From Paracoccus maritimus (GTDB lineage Bacteria > Pseudomonadota > Alphaproteobacteria > Rhodobacterales > Rhodobacteraceae), in contig NZ_JANAVZ010000013.1 in the NCBI RefSeq assembly GCF_025195095.1, forward strand, positions 1 to 54,567: 54,567 bases of DNA, in the 5' to 3' direction. Position numbers and translations under genes: made by a program. The notes beneath the pieces were generated by a model. It did no database searches. It was not told the DNA's origin and worked only from the letters and a program-made list of their open reading frames with translations. Below are positions 33,486-41,622 of this stretch, piece by piece. Position 1 is the stretch's first letter; every line of letters starts with the position of its first letter.

Positions 33486-34007
33486 CTATTGTTTCCGTTC
33501 GTCAATAAGAGCGCTTATCTGCGCGACAGCTTCGGGGCTGTTCCATTCGGCCGGGCCTGCGAGGCGCCCGAGCTCGCGCCCCATGCGGTCGATCAGAATC
33601 GTTGTCGGCAGACCCACCACTGCCAAGGCCAGCATCGCGCGCGTATCCTCCGCGATATAGAGATCGAGGTTGCGAATGTCGGTCTCTCGGTAGAAACGGC
33701 GCACAGGTTCGAGACCGGCCCGATCGATCGACAGCGGCAGAACATGAAAATCCGGTCCGCCGAGGCGTGCTTGCAGCGCGTCGAGCGTCGGCATCTCCTC
33801 GCGACAGGGCGGGCACCAGGTCGCCCAAATGTTCAGAAGCACGACACGTCCCTCAAAGTCCGCCAGCGTCAGATCCCGCTCATCTCCGTCCACGAAAGGC
33901 GGCGACAGTAGATCACGCGGAGTTTCGTGATGACGGATCGGTGGTCGGGCGGAGGCAGGGCTTGCCGCAAGCGCCAAGACTCCGGCAAGGACGTCACGTC
34001 GCCTCAC
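33486..34007 (-). CDS. TlpA-like periplasmic thioredoxin
   Basis: A 173-residue thioredoxin-fold protein with an N-terminal export signal (RRRDVLAGVLALAASPASA, twin-Arg-like). The active site is WATWCPPC, and the cis-Pro region is VVGLPTTILID. Its ATG overlaps the upstream CcmG-like stop by 4 bp. It probably receives electrons from the CcdA encoded 90 bp downstream. Confidence 0.9.
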   Translation of the reverse strand: MRRRDVLAGVLALAASPASARPPIRHHETPRDLLSPPFVDGDERDLTLADFEGRVVLLNIWATWCPPCREEMPTLDALQARLGGPDFHVLPLSIDRAGLEPVRRFYRETDIRNLDLYIAEDTRAMLALAVVGLPTTILIDRMGRELGRLAGPAEWNSPEAVAQISALIDERKQ

Positions 34008-34582
34008 GGGTCGCTCTCCGCCTGCAACCGGCGCACGACCGGCAGAATGTCCTCCTCAAGCGAGGCCTGATCAAAGGGGCCGACATGCTTGTATGCAATG
34101 CGCCCCTCGGCATCGATTATGTATGTTTCCGGCACTCCATAGACGCCCCAGTCTATCGCAACGCGGCCTGATCGGTCCGCGCCGATGCGGGTAAAGGGAT
34201 CGCCGAGCTCGTCGAGGAAACCCAGCGCTTCCTCGGCATCGTCCTTGTAGTTGATACCGTAGATCGGAACGGTGCCCGCTTCGGCCAGGTCGACGAGAAG
34301 CGGGTTCTCCGTGCGGCAGGGGACGCACCACGACGCCCAGACATTGACGAGAGAAACCTGGCCTTGCAGGTTCGCCGACGCTAGGCCGTCCTGCCGCCCT
34401 TCGATGGGCGGGAGCGCGAACTCCGGGATCGGTTTCCCGATCAGCGTCGAGGGCAACCGGTCGTCGTTGTTCCAGAGGCCCCAATAGAAGGCCGCACCCA
34501 GCAGGCCGAACACCGCCAGTGGCAAGAGCGCAAGCAGCCGCCCCCTCCGCCGCCGCTTTTCCTGGTTATCCTTCGAACTCAT
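34004..34582 (-). CDS. CcmG/DsbE-like thioredoxin
   Basis: A 192-residue membrane-anchored thioredoxin. An N-terminal basic segment (KRRRRGR) and one transmembrane helix (about residues 16-34) are followed by WASWCVPCRTE and the cis-Pro segment VYGVPETYII, both typical of DsbE/CcmG proteins of cytochrome c maturation. It is the first gene of the minus-strand unit (ccmG-like, tlpA-like, ccdA, methyltransferase). An operator copy lies 31 bp upstream. Confidence 0.9.
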   Translation of the reverse strand: MSSKDNQEKRRRRGRLLALLPLAVFGLLGAAFYWGLWNNDDRLPSTLIGKPIPEFALPPIEGRQDGLASANLQGQVSLVNVWASWCVPCRTENPLLVDLAEAGTVPIYGINYKDDAEEALGFLDELGDPFTRIGADRSGRVAIDWGVYGVPETYIIDAEGRIAYKHVGPFDQASLEEDILPVVRRLQAESDP

Positions 34583-34612
34583 AGCCTGCCGTCAATACTT
34601 GGAAGGAATAAG

Positions 34613-34632
34613 GTATCAGCGTCTACTGATAT
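34613..34632. promoter_or_regulatory. Second candidate CmtR-like operator
   Basis: GTATCA (34613-34618), 8 bases, TGATAT (34627-34632). It differs by one base in the arms from the site at 25994-26013 and lies 31 bp before the CcmG-like start. It suggests that the plasmid's ArsR protein also controls the thiol-redox operon. Confidence 0.6.
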
Positions 34633-35479
34633 GAAGCAAACCGTCGCCGATCACAATGCCGAGCGTTGGGGAGGGCTTTGCCCCGGCTTCGCAGACCCGA
34701 GCCATACTTACTGTTTAGATTCATATGAAATCAGCGAGAGGTCGGTATCTGAAGATGTCGTTGAATTCAGACCTCTGAACGGCCCCTTCGTCCGCACTGC
34801 GTAAGTTCATGTTGAGCACGGCGAAGGGCCGCTTTGGCACGATCGAGGGGGCGACCAAAGCTATCGGCGCATCGCCGGCGGGCCGGCGACCGTGCCCCAG
34901 TCGCGCTGTCGCGCGACCCGAGCCCGCCAGGGCGATGCGGTCGGCTGCGGCGCCTGCGGTCTGTCTCGTCCCGAGCCAGATCCTCGATCGCCGGTCCTGA
35001 CCGCCCTGCCCCGCCTGTCTCGGCCCATCCGGGTGTCGGTCACTTGCGCGGGTTGGCTTTCAGCCCTCGCGCAGAACCGGATCATCGGGCGGGCTTTCGG
35101 CCTCCCGCCAAGCCCGGTCATTCACCGTCCTGCACGCGTCCATCCTGCCGGGACCACAGGCGGCGGGGGCGGTTTCGGGCGAGGCCAGCAGGGTTGCGGG
35201 TGATCCGGACACGACATGCACAGTCCCAGCCCTTGCCGCCCTTCCCGCTGCCGGTTCGTGGATCGCGTGGCTCCGTGGCCGGTTGGTCCTGTCCTGCAAG
35301 GGGCGTTTCTTCCTGATGAAACATGACAGGGCAGTGCGGCTGACGGCCTTCGGCCTTCAACGACGAATTTCCCCTGGCCTGCGGCCATTCCTCGCGACCC
35401 AAATTCGCCTTTGACAGCCGCGCGGTCTGCCCTGTCCGCAGGGGTTTCATCGAAACGCCAGGCAGGAAAGGAAAATCCA
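34633..35479. other. Long spacer between metal island and leading region
   Basis: About 850 bp with no convincing gene. It contains TTCATATGAA (34720-34729), a perfect palindrome, and a stem with a long loop: CGGCCCCTTCG (34780-34790) against CGAAGGGCCG (34822-34831). From about 34855 it is GC-rich and resembles leading-region spacers (similarity to 20355-20410). The end provides AGGAAAGG for the gene at 35480. Confidence 0.4.
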
Positions 35480-35671
35480 ATGGCCACCGAAAACATGAAG
35501 CTCAAGGTCAAAACCGGCGAGAAGGACGGCAAGAACTTCTGGGACGACTGCGGGGTCCTCTTCATCAACCGCAACCCCGCCGGCGAGATCACCTCGATCC
35601 AGGTCCGCCACAACATGTTCCCCGGCGTCGATATGGTTGCCTTCCCCAAGCGGAACGACGACCAGGAATGA
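35480..35671 (+). CDS. Small leading-region protein
   Basis: A 63-residue protein (MATENMKLKVKTGEKDGKNF) with a strand-rich, charged sequence and a CGVLFINRNPAGEITSIQV core. AGGAAAGG precedes the ATG. It has no signal or membrane segment. I recognise it only as a type of short protein common in Rhodobacterales plasmids. A perfect terminator follows at once, so it is a single-gene unit in a leading-region setting. Confidence 0.7.
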   Translation: MATENMKLKVKTGEKDGKNFWDDCGVLFINRNPAGEITSIQVRHNMFPGVDMVAFPKRNDDQE

Positions 35672-35676
35672 CCGGC

Positions 35677-35704
35677 AAGGGGCGGCGAAAGCCGCCCCTT
35701 CGCC
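35677..35704 (+). terminator. Terminator
   Basis: AAGGGGCGGC (35677-35686), GAAA loop, GCCGCCCCTT (35691-35700). The 10-bp stem is perfect and begins 6 bp after the stop at 35671. Confidence 0.75.
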
Positions 35705-35751
35705 GTTCCATCCCGTCGCTGCCGCGACGGCCTGCGGCCAGACAGATCATG

Positions 35752-36139
35752 CGCGACCCGCGCGAGGGCGCGGGCCATGATGGGCTGAGGACGTGCCGGG
35801 GGATCGACGCGGGCTGCGCCCGCGCTCACCCCTGCCCCGACGATGTTTCCCTTTCCCTTGTCCGCCACGCATCCGGGGGTCTGCCGGTCAAGGGGCAAGC
35901 GCCGCGCGGGACGCGCGTCGTCGTCCAGGCGGGCCGTGTCCTCGGCTGCGCCTGCGGGCCGCACCACCCCGCCTTCCCGACCCCGTGACAGTCATCCCCC
36001 CGGCCGCGGGCAGGGCTGCGCCCTCCCCGCTTTGCCGTCCGAAAGGCATGGGGCCTTTCGACGACACGCAGAGAGGTCTCACCCATCGGCGGAAAGCAGG
36101 CACCAGGCCCGCGCCGCCCGTCGCAAGAGAAGGACGATG
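35752..36139 (+). repeat. Leading-region element, copy 2
   Basis: The copy most similar to 20622-21010, with the same order of landmarks from CGCGACCCGCGCGAGGGC to GAAGGACGATGC. The core is at 35928-35973 with GGCGGG/CCCGCC arms. It ends 4 bp before the start of the gene at 36144. The ATG inside the conserved end (36137) opens only a 7-residue frame here. Confidence 0.88.
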
Positions 36140-36143
36140 CGAG

Positions 36144-36770
36144 ATGCTACGCAATTTTGACGACCTGACCCGGAACGAGGGCCGCTGGCTCAATCTCTGG
36201 GGCGCATTCGATGTGACCGGGGAATATCTCGGCACCTTCACCCTCGATGAGTTGCGCGAGAAGGCGCAGGTGAAAGCCAAATGGGTCAGCGCCGTTCAGT
36301 ATCTGGGGGCGGGCCAGCGCATTGATGACGCCGCGCTGGTGCATGACTGGAACGGGTTGCCGTCCGGCACCTGCATTCTCGACTTTACCGGGTTCCGCGT
36401 CTCGCCCGTCCGCGACATGGGCGGCAGCATCGAGGTCTGCGACCCCGGCGAACAGGCGTTCTGGTCGGTCTATGGGTTTCATCGGGAGGCAGAGGAGTGG
36501 CAGATCGTCCATGACGCGCTGTCGGACGATATCGGCGAATCCCTCGCCCGGATCGTGGAGTTGACCGGCGAGCTGGTCGAATACCGCGATCTGTCCCATG
36601 CCTATGCCAATACCCGCCTGCCCGATCTGGTGGACCTGCTGTCGCAGCGCATCCTCGATGACATGCCAGATCAGGGTGACGCCGCTGCGCGCGCCGACGA
36701 TGCCGACACGCACCCCCTGACCTATCTGCGCGAACAGATCCGCGCCGCTATCGAAAAGCGGAGGGGCTGA
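36144..36770 (+). CDS. Leading-region hypothetical protein
   Basis: A 208-residue protein starting MLRNFDDLTRNEGRWLNLWG. The start is set by the end of the upstream element (GAAGGA) and by the frame. It looks like a soluble alpha/beta protein with an acidic C-terminus. I considered ArdA because of the setting, but the ArdA sequence pattern is not visible. It is followed after 1 bp by the DUF6927-like gene, so the two are cotranscribed. An anti-defence role is plausible from location only. Confidence 0.65.
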   Translation: MLRNFDDLTRNEGRWLNLWGAFDVTGEYLGTFTLDELREKAQVKAKWVSAVQYLGAGQRIDDAALVHDWNGLPSGTCILDFTGFRVSPVRDMGGSIEVCDPGEQAFWSVYGFHREAEEWQIVHDALSDDIGESLARIVELTGELVEYRDLSHAYANTRLPDLVDLLSQRILDDMPDQGDAAARADDADTHPLTYLREQIRAAIEKRRG

Positions 36771-36771
36771 T

Positions 36772-37383
36772 ATGGGCTGGCTCATCTATAACCACACCCC
36801 GCCCTGCATCCGCGACGAAATCGCCCGGCTTTGTGGCGGCGAGGATGAAGAGCGCCGCAGCTATCCCGTGCTGATCAGCCGCAAGGGATCGGTCTGGTAT
36901 GCAGCCGTCAGGTCGGAACCCAAGACCGCTGGCCGGCGCGAGGACGGGCTTTGCCCTTATGGCGACTACGTGACCGACGCAACCGGCGGTTATGTCTTTG
37001 CCGCGATCTTCCTGACATCAACCAAGGGCGGTGGATGGGGCTACAAGTCGATGGCGGAGACCGCCGGCCCCACGGATGCCGCCGCCCATGCCCCGGAAAA
37101 GCTGCTGTCGCTGCTGTCGGAGACGGTCAATGATCATGCGACCGACTGGCGGCAGCGGTGCCGCGATCACGCGGCCAGGGAAAAACGCCCGCTGAAGCCC
37201 GGCGACGTGATCCGCTTTGCCGAGCCGCTGCGGTTCAGCGATGGCACCGAGGGCTGCACCTTCCGCGTGAAGAAGGAGCGCTTCGCCGGCGCGAACCGCG
37301 CGACCACCTTCTTCACCTGCATCGAGACCGGGAAGGACTGCCGGATCAGCCGCGTCATGGCGCGGGACTGGACCCGCATCTGA
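36772..37383 (+). CDS. DUF6927-like protein
   Basis: A 203-residue protein. The start MGWLIYN, the central SVWYAAVRSE and AAIFLTSTKGGGWGYKSMAE segment, and the helix that contains DWRQRCRDHA match what I know of DUF6927 proteins. The C-terminal part (KPGDVIRFAEPLRFSDG, CRISRV) looks like a small beta barrel. Family members are frequent on alphaproteobacterial plasmids; their function is unknown. It belongs to the operon started by leading-region element copy 2. Confidence 0.65.
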   Translation: MGWLIYNHTPPCIRDEIARLCGGEDEERRSYPVLISRKGSVWYAAVRSEPKTAGRREDGLCPYGDYVTDATGGYVFAAIFLTSTKGGGWGYKSMAETAGPTDAAAHAPEKLLSLLSETVNDHATDWRQRCRDHAAREKRPLKPGDVIRFAEPLRFSDGTEGCTFRVKKERFAGANRATTFFTCIETGKDCRISRVMARDWTRI

Positions 37384-37444
37384 CCGTACTGCGCCGCGCC
37401 CTGGCGGGCGCGGCGCCCTGCCCCATTGCCCCAAGGATTCAGAC

Positions 37445-38233
37445 ATGGCCCATCCCGCCGTGACCGATTTTCTGCGCGCACTCGACAGCTTCGACCGCTC
37501 GAAGACCCGCACCGAGATCTTCCGCATCTTCTGCGAAATGGCGTATTGCGCCCTGGCAAAGCGCGCCTCGCCCTTCCCCGACCAGCGCGACCGGCTGGAG
37601 GCCGAATACATGTCCTGTGTCGGGATGTTTCCGAACAAGGACGATGTGCGCCGGATGCCCGAAATGATGGCCCTGGCCTTGCAGACCATCGCCGCCGGTG
37701 GCGTCGATTTCTTCGGCCAGGTCGCGGCCGAGATCGGCGCGCTCGATGCCCGCATGGGGCAATTCTTCACACCTTACGAGGTGAGCCGCATGATGGCCGA
37801 GATGATTCTTGGCGACGTGGCGGCCCGGATCGAGGCGCAGGGCTTCATCACCATCTCGGAACCCGCCGCTGGCGCGGGCGGCATGGTGCTGGCCGCGGCC
37901 GATGTGATCGAGGAACAGGGCTTCGATCCGGCCCGGCATTTCTGGGTCGAGGCCGTCGAGCTGTCCCGCGCGACGTTTCATATGGCCTATGTCCAGATCG
38001 CCGCGCGCGGCGTCGCCGGCCGCGTCATTCACGGCAACAGTCTCTCGCTGGAAACCTACGATCAGGCATTCACCCCTGCCGCGCCCGTGTTCCATGCGCT
38101 GAACGGCCATCCTTTCGCCAAACAGCGCGAGACCGAACGCCGGGCGGCCGACGCCGAAAAGGCCGCGCAGGCGAGGCGTCGCGAGCTGCTGCACAGCCCC
38201 GCGCCAGCCGCCGCGCGTGCCGTCTGGCAGTGA
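37445..38233 (+). CDS. N6-adenine DNA methylase-like protein, no obvious NPPY
   Basis: A 262-residue protein similar to the catalytic part of type I HsdM-like methylases. GQFFTPYEVSRMMAEM and the SAM-binding motif SEPAAGAGGMVLAA are clear, followed by the acidic EAVELS. The place where N/D-PP-Y/F should follow (after VIHGNSLSLETYD) reads FTPAAPVF, so the catalytic loop seems missing. It may be an inactive decoy, use a variant motif, or act on another substrate. No specificity or restriction subunit is nearby. Confidence 0.75.
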   Translation: MAHPAVTDFLRALDSFDRSKTRTEIFRIFCEMAYCALAKRASPFPDQRDRLEAEYMSCVGMFPNKDDVRRMPEMMALALQTIAAGGVDFFGQVAAEIGALDARMGQFFTPYEVSRMMAEMILGDVAARIEAQGFITISEPAAGAGGMVLAAADVIEEQGFDPARHFWVEAVELSRATFHMAYVQIAARGVAGRVIHGNSLSLETYDQAFTPAAPVFHALNGHPFAKQRETERRAADAEKAAQARRRELLHSPAPAAARAVWQ

Positions 38234-38283
38234 GTTTGACGCAGGCCGACCGGCCCCCTAGCCTCGACCCCGACATGACCGAT

Positions 38284-38332
38284 CCTTCTGCGACGAAGGT
38301 TCAACTGGGCCGCCCTCGGGCGGCCCCTTTCT
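38284..38332 (+). terminator. Tandem hairpin terminator
   Basis: CCTTC-TGCGAC-GAAGG (38284-38299), identical to 24500-24515, is followed by GGGCCGCC-CTCG-GGCGGCCC (38307-38326) and a short T tract. It ends the leading-region operon that starts at 36144. Confidence 0.75.
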
Positions 38333-38344
38333 TTGCCGGCGAAG

Positions 38345-38353
38345 TTATCCACA
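38345..38353 (+). promoter_or_regulatory. Perfect DnaA box
   Basis: TTATCCACA is a consensus DnaA box. It stands alone, 12 bp after the terminator, next to ATCTGA-T-TCAGAT (38389-38401). A single box does not prove an origin; it could serve a single-strand or secondary initiation site. Confidence 0.35.
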
Positions 38354-38576
38354 ATTTCTGGGGATCGTTCCGGGGGAAACCCGATCAAATCTGATTCAGA
38401 TGGCTCCCGGCCGAGTGTGCGGTTGTAGTCACCCAGAAGCATCAAATAAGGTGCCGCTGACATGGTTGCCTTGCCGCCCAACTCGTCTAGGCGTTGCCGG
38501 CCTCGCGAAGTATCGCAATTATTTCTGACATCCGGCACCATGGCACCATTTTGGTCAGTGCCTATCTGATAATTTC

Positions 38577-38945
38577 TCAGCCACTATAACCTGCACCGGC
38601 ACAGTCCAGTGACGCTGTGGCCCCCGTCGCAAAGATTGGCCGCAGGCCAGGCTTTGAGTAATCATATCCACCAGCCGTCACGACCTCGAAGGTCTGGAAC
38701 CCAATGTATCCACCAAAGGCGTTTTTGGCGTTCACCTTTCCGCAAATCATCCTGTTCCCATTCGGCGCGGCGAAGACCTGAACGGCTTCAACTTGTGTGC
38801 CTAATGGATCTGCGAGATTTTCTCTGAAGGCGCGAGCCTGCATCTCCCTGTCCCGGTCAGTGAGTTCAGTAGCTGTATACCCCATGGACCCGGTGCAAGC
38901 TGCGACAGCCGCAAGACCGAAGATCGCAAGTATGTGTCTTTTCAT
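38577..38945 (-). CDS. Small lipoprotein
   Basis: A 122-residue lipoprotein: MKRHILAIFGLAAVAACTGS, with lipobox AVAAC and Cys17. The mature part contains a single beta-rich domain with two Cys (MICGK, LDCAG). A ribosome site GAGGAG lies upstream of the ATG. It is the only minus-strand gene in this leading-region stretch. Function unknown; it might act at the envelope, perhaps in entry exclusion, but nothing in the sequence shows that. Confidence 0.7.
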   Translation of the reverse strand: MKRHILAIFGLAAVAACTGSMGYTATELTDRDREMQARAFRENLADPLGTQVEAVQVFAAPNGNRMICGKVNAKNAFGGYIGFQTFEVVTAGGYDYSKPGLRPIFATGATASLDCAGAGYSG

Positions 38946-39081
38946 TGTGTTCTCCTCGGCAGCTAATGAGCGGCCAACATGTTGGCGCTGTCCACTGAAC
39001 AGCGATCAATACAAATATTCAATAACTTCCGCCATCGGCCACGCCGCCCGAATCCCCGGCTTGCGTCATTTCTATGGGAGT

Positions 39082-39455
39082 CCGCGCGAGAGCGCGGCCC
39101 CAGATGGGCTGAAGACGTGCCGGGGGATCGACGCGGGCTGCGCCCGCGCTCACCCCCGCCCCGACGATGTTTCCTTTCGCTTTGTCCGCCACGCATCCCT
39201 GCGTCTGACGGTCAATGGCCAAGCGCCGCGCGTGCCGCGCGTCGTCGTCCTGGCGGGCCGTGTCCTCGGCTGCGCCTGCGGGCCGCACCACCCCGCCCTC
39301 CCGAGCCTTGACAGTCAGCCCCAGGGCCGCGGGCAGGGCTGCGCCCTCCCCGCTTTGCCGTCCGAAAGGCATGGGGCCTTTCGACGACACGCAGAGAGGT
39401 CCCGCCCATCGGCGGAAAGCAGGCACCAAGCCCCGCGCCGCCCGTCGCAAAGGAG
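39082..39455 (+). repeat. Leading-region element, copy 3
   Basis: The most diverged long copy, still matching copies 1 and 2 along its length, with the core at 39252-39297 (GGCGGG/CCCGCC arms). It ends with AAAGGAGG, the ribosome site for the ArdC gene at 39462. Confidence 0.85.
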
Positions 39456-39461
39456 GCCGAC

Positions 39462-40355
39462 ATGGCAGCGAAGTTCGATATCTATCAGCATGTCACCGAT
39501 CAGATCATTGCCAGCATCGAGGCGGGCACGCCCGCATGGCGCAAGCCCTGGACCGGCGATGCTGGCGGCATCCCCTTCCCCCGCCGCAGCACCGGCGAGT
39601 TTTACCGGGGCATCAATATCCTGATGCTGTGGGCAGAGGCGGCCGAAAAGGGTTTCCGCAGCCCCTACTGGTTCACCTATCGGCAGGCGCAGGAGGCTGG
39701 CGGACAGGTCCGCAAGGGCGAGAAATCCGCCATCGTCGTCAAATATGGCACCGTGGACCGTGAAGACCCCGAGACCGGCGAGGAAAAGACCATTGGCTAT
39801 GCCAAGTCTTACCGGGTGTTCAACGCGGACCAGATCGACGGATTGCCCGAAGCCTATCACGGCGCACCCATCGAGGAACCCCGCGATCTCGGCACCGAGG
39901 CAGATCCGGCGCTTGAGGCGTTCTTTGACGTGACCGGCATCGAACGCCGCACCAGCGACGATCCGCGCGCCTATTACGATATCGCCGGGGATTTCGTGCA
40001 TATGCCGCCGGTTTCGACCTTCCGCGATGCGGGCGGATATTATGCCACCCTCGCCCATGAATATTGCCATGCCAGCGGCGCAGGGCACCGGCTGGACCGC
40101 TTTTCCCGGTTCAGCGACCGGGCAGCTTATGCATTCGAGGAACTTTGCGCCGAATTGGGGCAGGTCATGGTTTGCGCGCAGCTCGGCCTGACGCCTGATT
40201 TCGGGCAGTCGGGGGCTTATATCGCGTCGTGGTTACGAGCGCTGAAAGACGACAAGCGGATGATTTTCAAAGCCGCGACCGAGGCCCAGAAGGCCGCAGA
40301 CTGGCTGATGCGCACCGCCCCCGCCGGGATTATCGTGGAAAGGGCCGCTGCATGA
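39462..40355 (+). CDS. ardC: ArdC-like antirestriction protein
   Basis: A 297-residue protein with the ArdC layout: an N-terminal single-stranded-DNA-binding domain (VTDQIIASIEAGTPAWRKPW, YRGINILML, about residues 1-130) and a C-terminal zincin metalloprotease-like domain with LAHEYCHASG near residues 197-206 and the downstream Glu in EELCAELG. ArdC proteins coat and protect incoming single-stranded plasmid DNA from restriction. Its strong AAAGGAGG is supplied by leading-region element copy 3. Confidence 0.92.
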   Translation: MAAKFDIYQHVTDQIIASIEAGTPAWRKPWTGDAGGIPFPRRSTGEFYRGINILMLWAEAAEKGFRSPYWFTYRQAQEAGGQVRKGEKSAIVVKYGTVDREDPETGEEKTIGYAKSYRVFNADQIDGLPEAYHGAPIEEPRDLGTEADPALEAFFDVTGIERRTSDDPRAYYDIAGDFVHMPPVSTFRDAGGYYATLAHEYCHASGAGHRLDRFSRFSDRAAYAFEELCAELGQVMVCAQLGLTPDFGQSGAYIASWLRALKDDKRMIFKAATEAQKAADWLMRTAPAGIIVERAAA

Positions 40356-40406
40356 GCGGCCCTACCCCCTGCCCCGGTAATTCTGCAGTGGCGGCGCTAC
40401 TCCAGC

Positions 40407-40610
40407 TCAATCGTCCAGGACAAATGTCACCATCATGTTTACCCGGTAATGGGTAATGCGGCCACCATCACAATCGACGGACTGTTCCTTGACCCATGCC
40501 CCCTTGACGTTGCGCAGCGTATCATGCGCACGGGCAACCCCTTGCTTAATGGCGTCCTCAAAGCTGGTTTCCGAGGCGGCGGAAATTTCCGTGACGCGTG
40601 CGATACTCAT
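40407..40610 (-). CDS. Dodecin
   Basis: A 67-residue dodecin (MSIARVTEISAASETSFEDA) with the aromatic flavin-binding segment near GAWVKEQ and the C-terminal strand YRVNMMVTFVLDD. Dodecins form hollow 12-mers that store flavins. The ATG at 40610 has GGAGGA 6 bases before it; longer in-frame starts are rejected. Gene content around it is unrelated, so it may be a cargo gene. Confidence 0.9.
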   Translation of the reverse strand: MSIARVTEISAASETSFEDAIKQGVARAHDTLRNVKGAWVKEQSVDCDGGRITHYRVNMMVTFVLDD

Positions 40611-40969
40611 GTGCTGTCCTCCTGCATTGGTTCTGTCCATGCCAACGTAGCCTGACACTGAGGGTTCCCGGCGTCCCACTCCCGCCTGAGCCAAAGACCG
40701 TGACTTGGTCGGAGGCACAGCGGCCGCCATCTATGCGATGGACCCTTAACAAGGCGTACGCCGCATCGAGGATATCAACTGATACTGATGAAGATTCCCG
40801 GCCCGCCACGTGTGGATTGGGAGCAATTTTCGCGGCCAGGATTGACGGCAGCGCCGGGAGCGGAGACGCGGCTTGCGCCACGTCACTGCCTCCGATGGCC
40901 GTGCCGCCCGGCACGTTACCCACAGATTTCCTCGCGTCCCATCGCTCTTTGGGGGCGCGTCCCGCTCGT
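40611..40969. other. Spacer without a supported gene
   Basis: About 360 bp. It includes the dodecin promoter side and the 3' flank of the gene at 40970. Open frames on both strands have poor composition and no ribosome site. Confidence 0.35.
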
Positions 40970-41404
40970 TCATCTGCGAGGCCCTTCCGCCTGGCGGCGT
41001 TCGGGCTGGATAACCTGCCGGCCGGCGTCGCCAGTCCGGGGCGTGGCGACCACCGTCTGACGGTCCTCATCGGGCATGTCAGCGAGCAGCAGCTGCGCCA
41101 GCCGGATCTTTCCACGGCGGCCGAGCTGCCGGCGCGCGAGGCGCTTTCCGCACGCCAGGAAATATGCGCGCAGTTCCTCATATGTCGCCATCGCGACCCA
41201 GAACTCCGCATCGTCCTCGATATCGCCGAACGGCACCAGCGGTGCATCCGCGCGGGCTTCCTCCAGAACGGCGGACATGACCATCTCCGCGTCATGCCAG
41301 TCACAGGCTTCAATCGCGTCCAGCAGGTTCTGAAACCTGGCCAGTCGAGATAAACCGCCCCCCTGCCCTTCCGCCTGGCAATCGCCCTCGTGTTGATAGG
41401 TCAT
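40970..41404 (-). CDS. Hypothetical protein downstream of an inverted leading-region core
   Basis: A 144-residue, mainly helical, acidic-to-mixed protein (RFQNLLDAIEACDWHDAEMV, EELRAYFLACGKRLARRQLG). The C-terminal tail is basic and may be disordered. No domain is recognised. The upstream DNA carries an inverted copy of the core found in the three long elements, pointing toward this gene, so it likely belongs to the same regulatory class as the leading-region genes. Confidence 0.6.
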   Translation of the reverse strand: MTYQHEGDCQAEGQGGGLSRLARFQNLLDAIEACDWHDAEMVMSAVLEEARADAPLVPFGDIEDDAEFWVAMATYEELRAYFLACGKRLARRQLGRRGKIRLAQLLLADMPDEDRQTVVATPRTGDAGRQVIQPERRQAEGPRR

Positions 41405-41446
41405 CTGCGCCCCCTGTCTCCGTCGGGGTGCCCCAAATGGAGCCTG

Positions 41447-41470
41447 CCCCGAAAACTTCGGTTTTCGGGG
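41447..41470 (-). promoter_or_regulatory. Perfect hairpin in the leader of the gene at 41404
   Basis: CCCCGAAAAC (41447-41456), TTCG loop, GTTTTCGGGG (41461-41470). The 10-bp stem is perfect. There is no T tract in either direction, so it may be an RNA leader structure rather than a terminator. Confidence 0.5.
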
Positions 41471-41500
41471 TCTGGCCTCGCCGAGAGTGGGGGTAGCAGA

Positions 41501-41574
41501 GGCAAGGACAATCGACGGAAGTGGTGCGGCCCGCAGGCGAAGCCGAGGACACGGTTCTGTCTATTGTCCTTGCC
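41501..41574 (-). repeat. Inverted, short copy of the leading-region core
   Basis: Perfect 12-bp arms GGCAAGGACAAT (41501-41512) and ATTGTCCTTGCC (41563-41574) enclose 50 bases. The reverse complement of the loop carries the same ~34-base segment as the long elements, with one mismatch noticed. The arm sequence is unrelated to GGCGGG/CCCGCC of the other copies, yet pairing is kept. Confidence 0.75.
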
Positions 41575-41622
41575 GGCGCGAGGGGCGAAGCCCCATAGCT
41601 CTTCGGACAAAGGGTCGCGAAG

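Noticed and set aside
35793..36143. N-terminal extension of the 208-residue leading gene through the repeat element
   Set aside because: The same extended frame appears in other copies of the element upstream of unrelated genes, and the ribosome site at the end of the element supports the later start.
36144..36770. ArdA antirestriction protein
   Set aside because: The location fits, but the DNA-mimic sequence pattern of ArdA is not visible; left as hypothetical.
38275..38394. Short frame after the orphan methylase
   Set aside because: It reads straight through a perfect terminator hairpin and a DnaA box, so it is unlikely to be translated.
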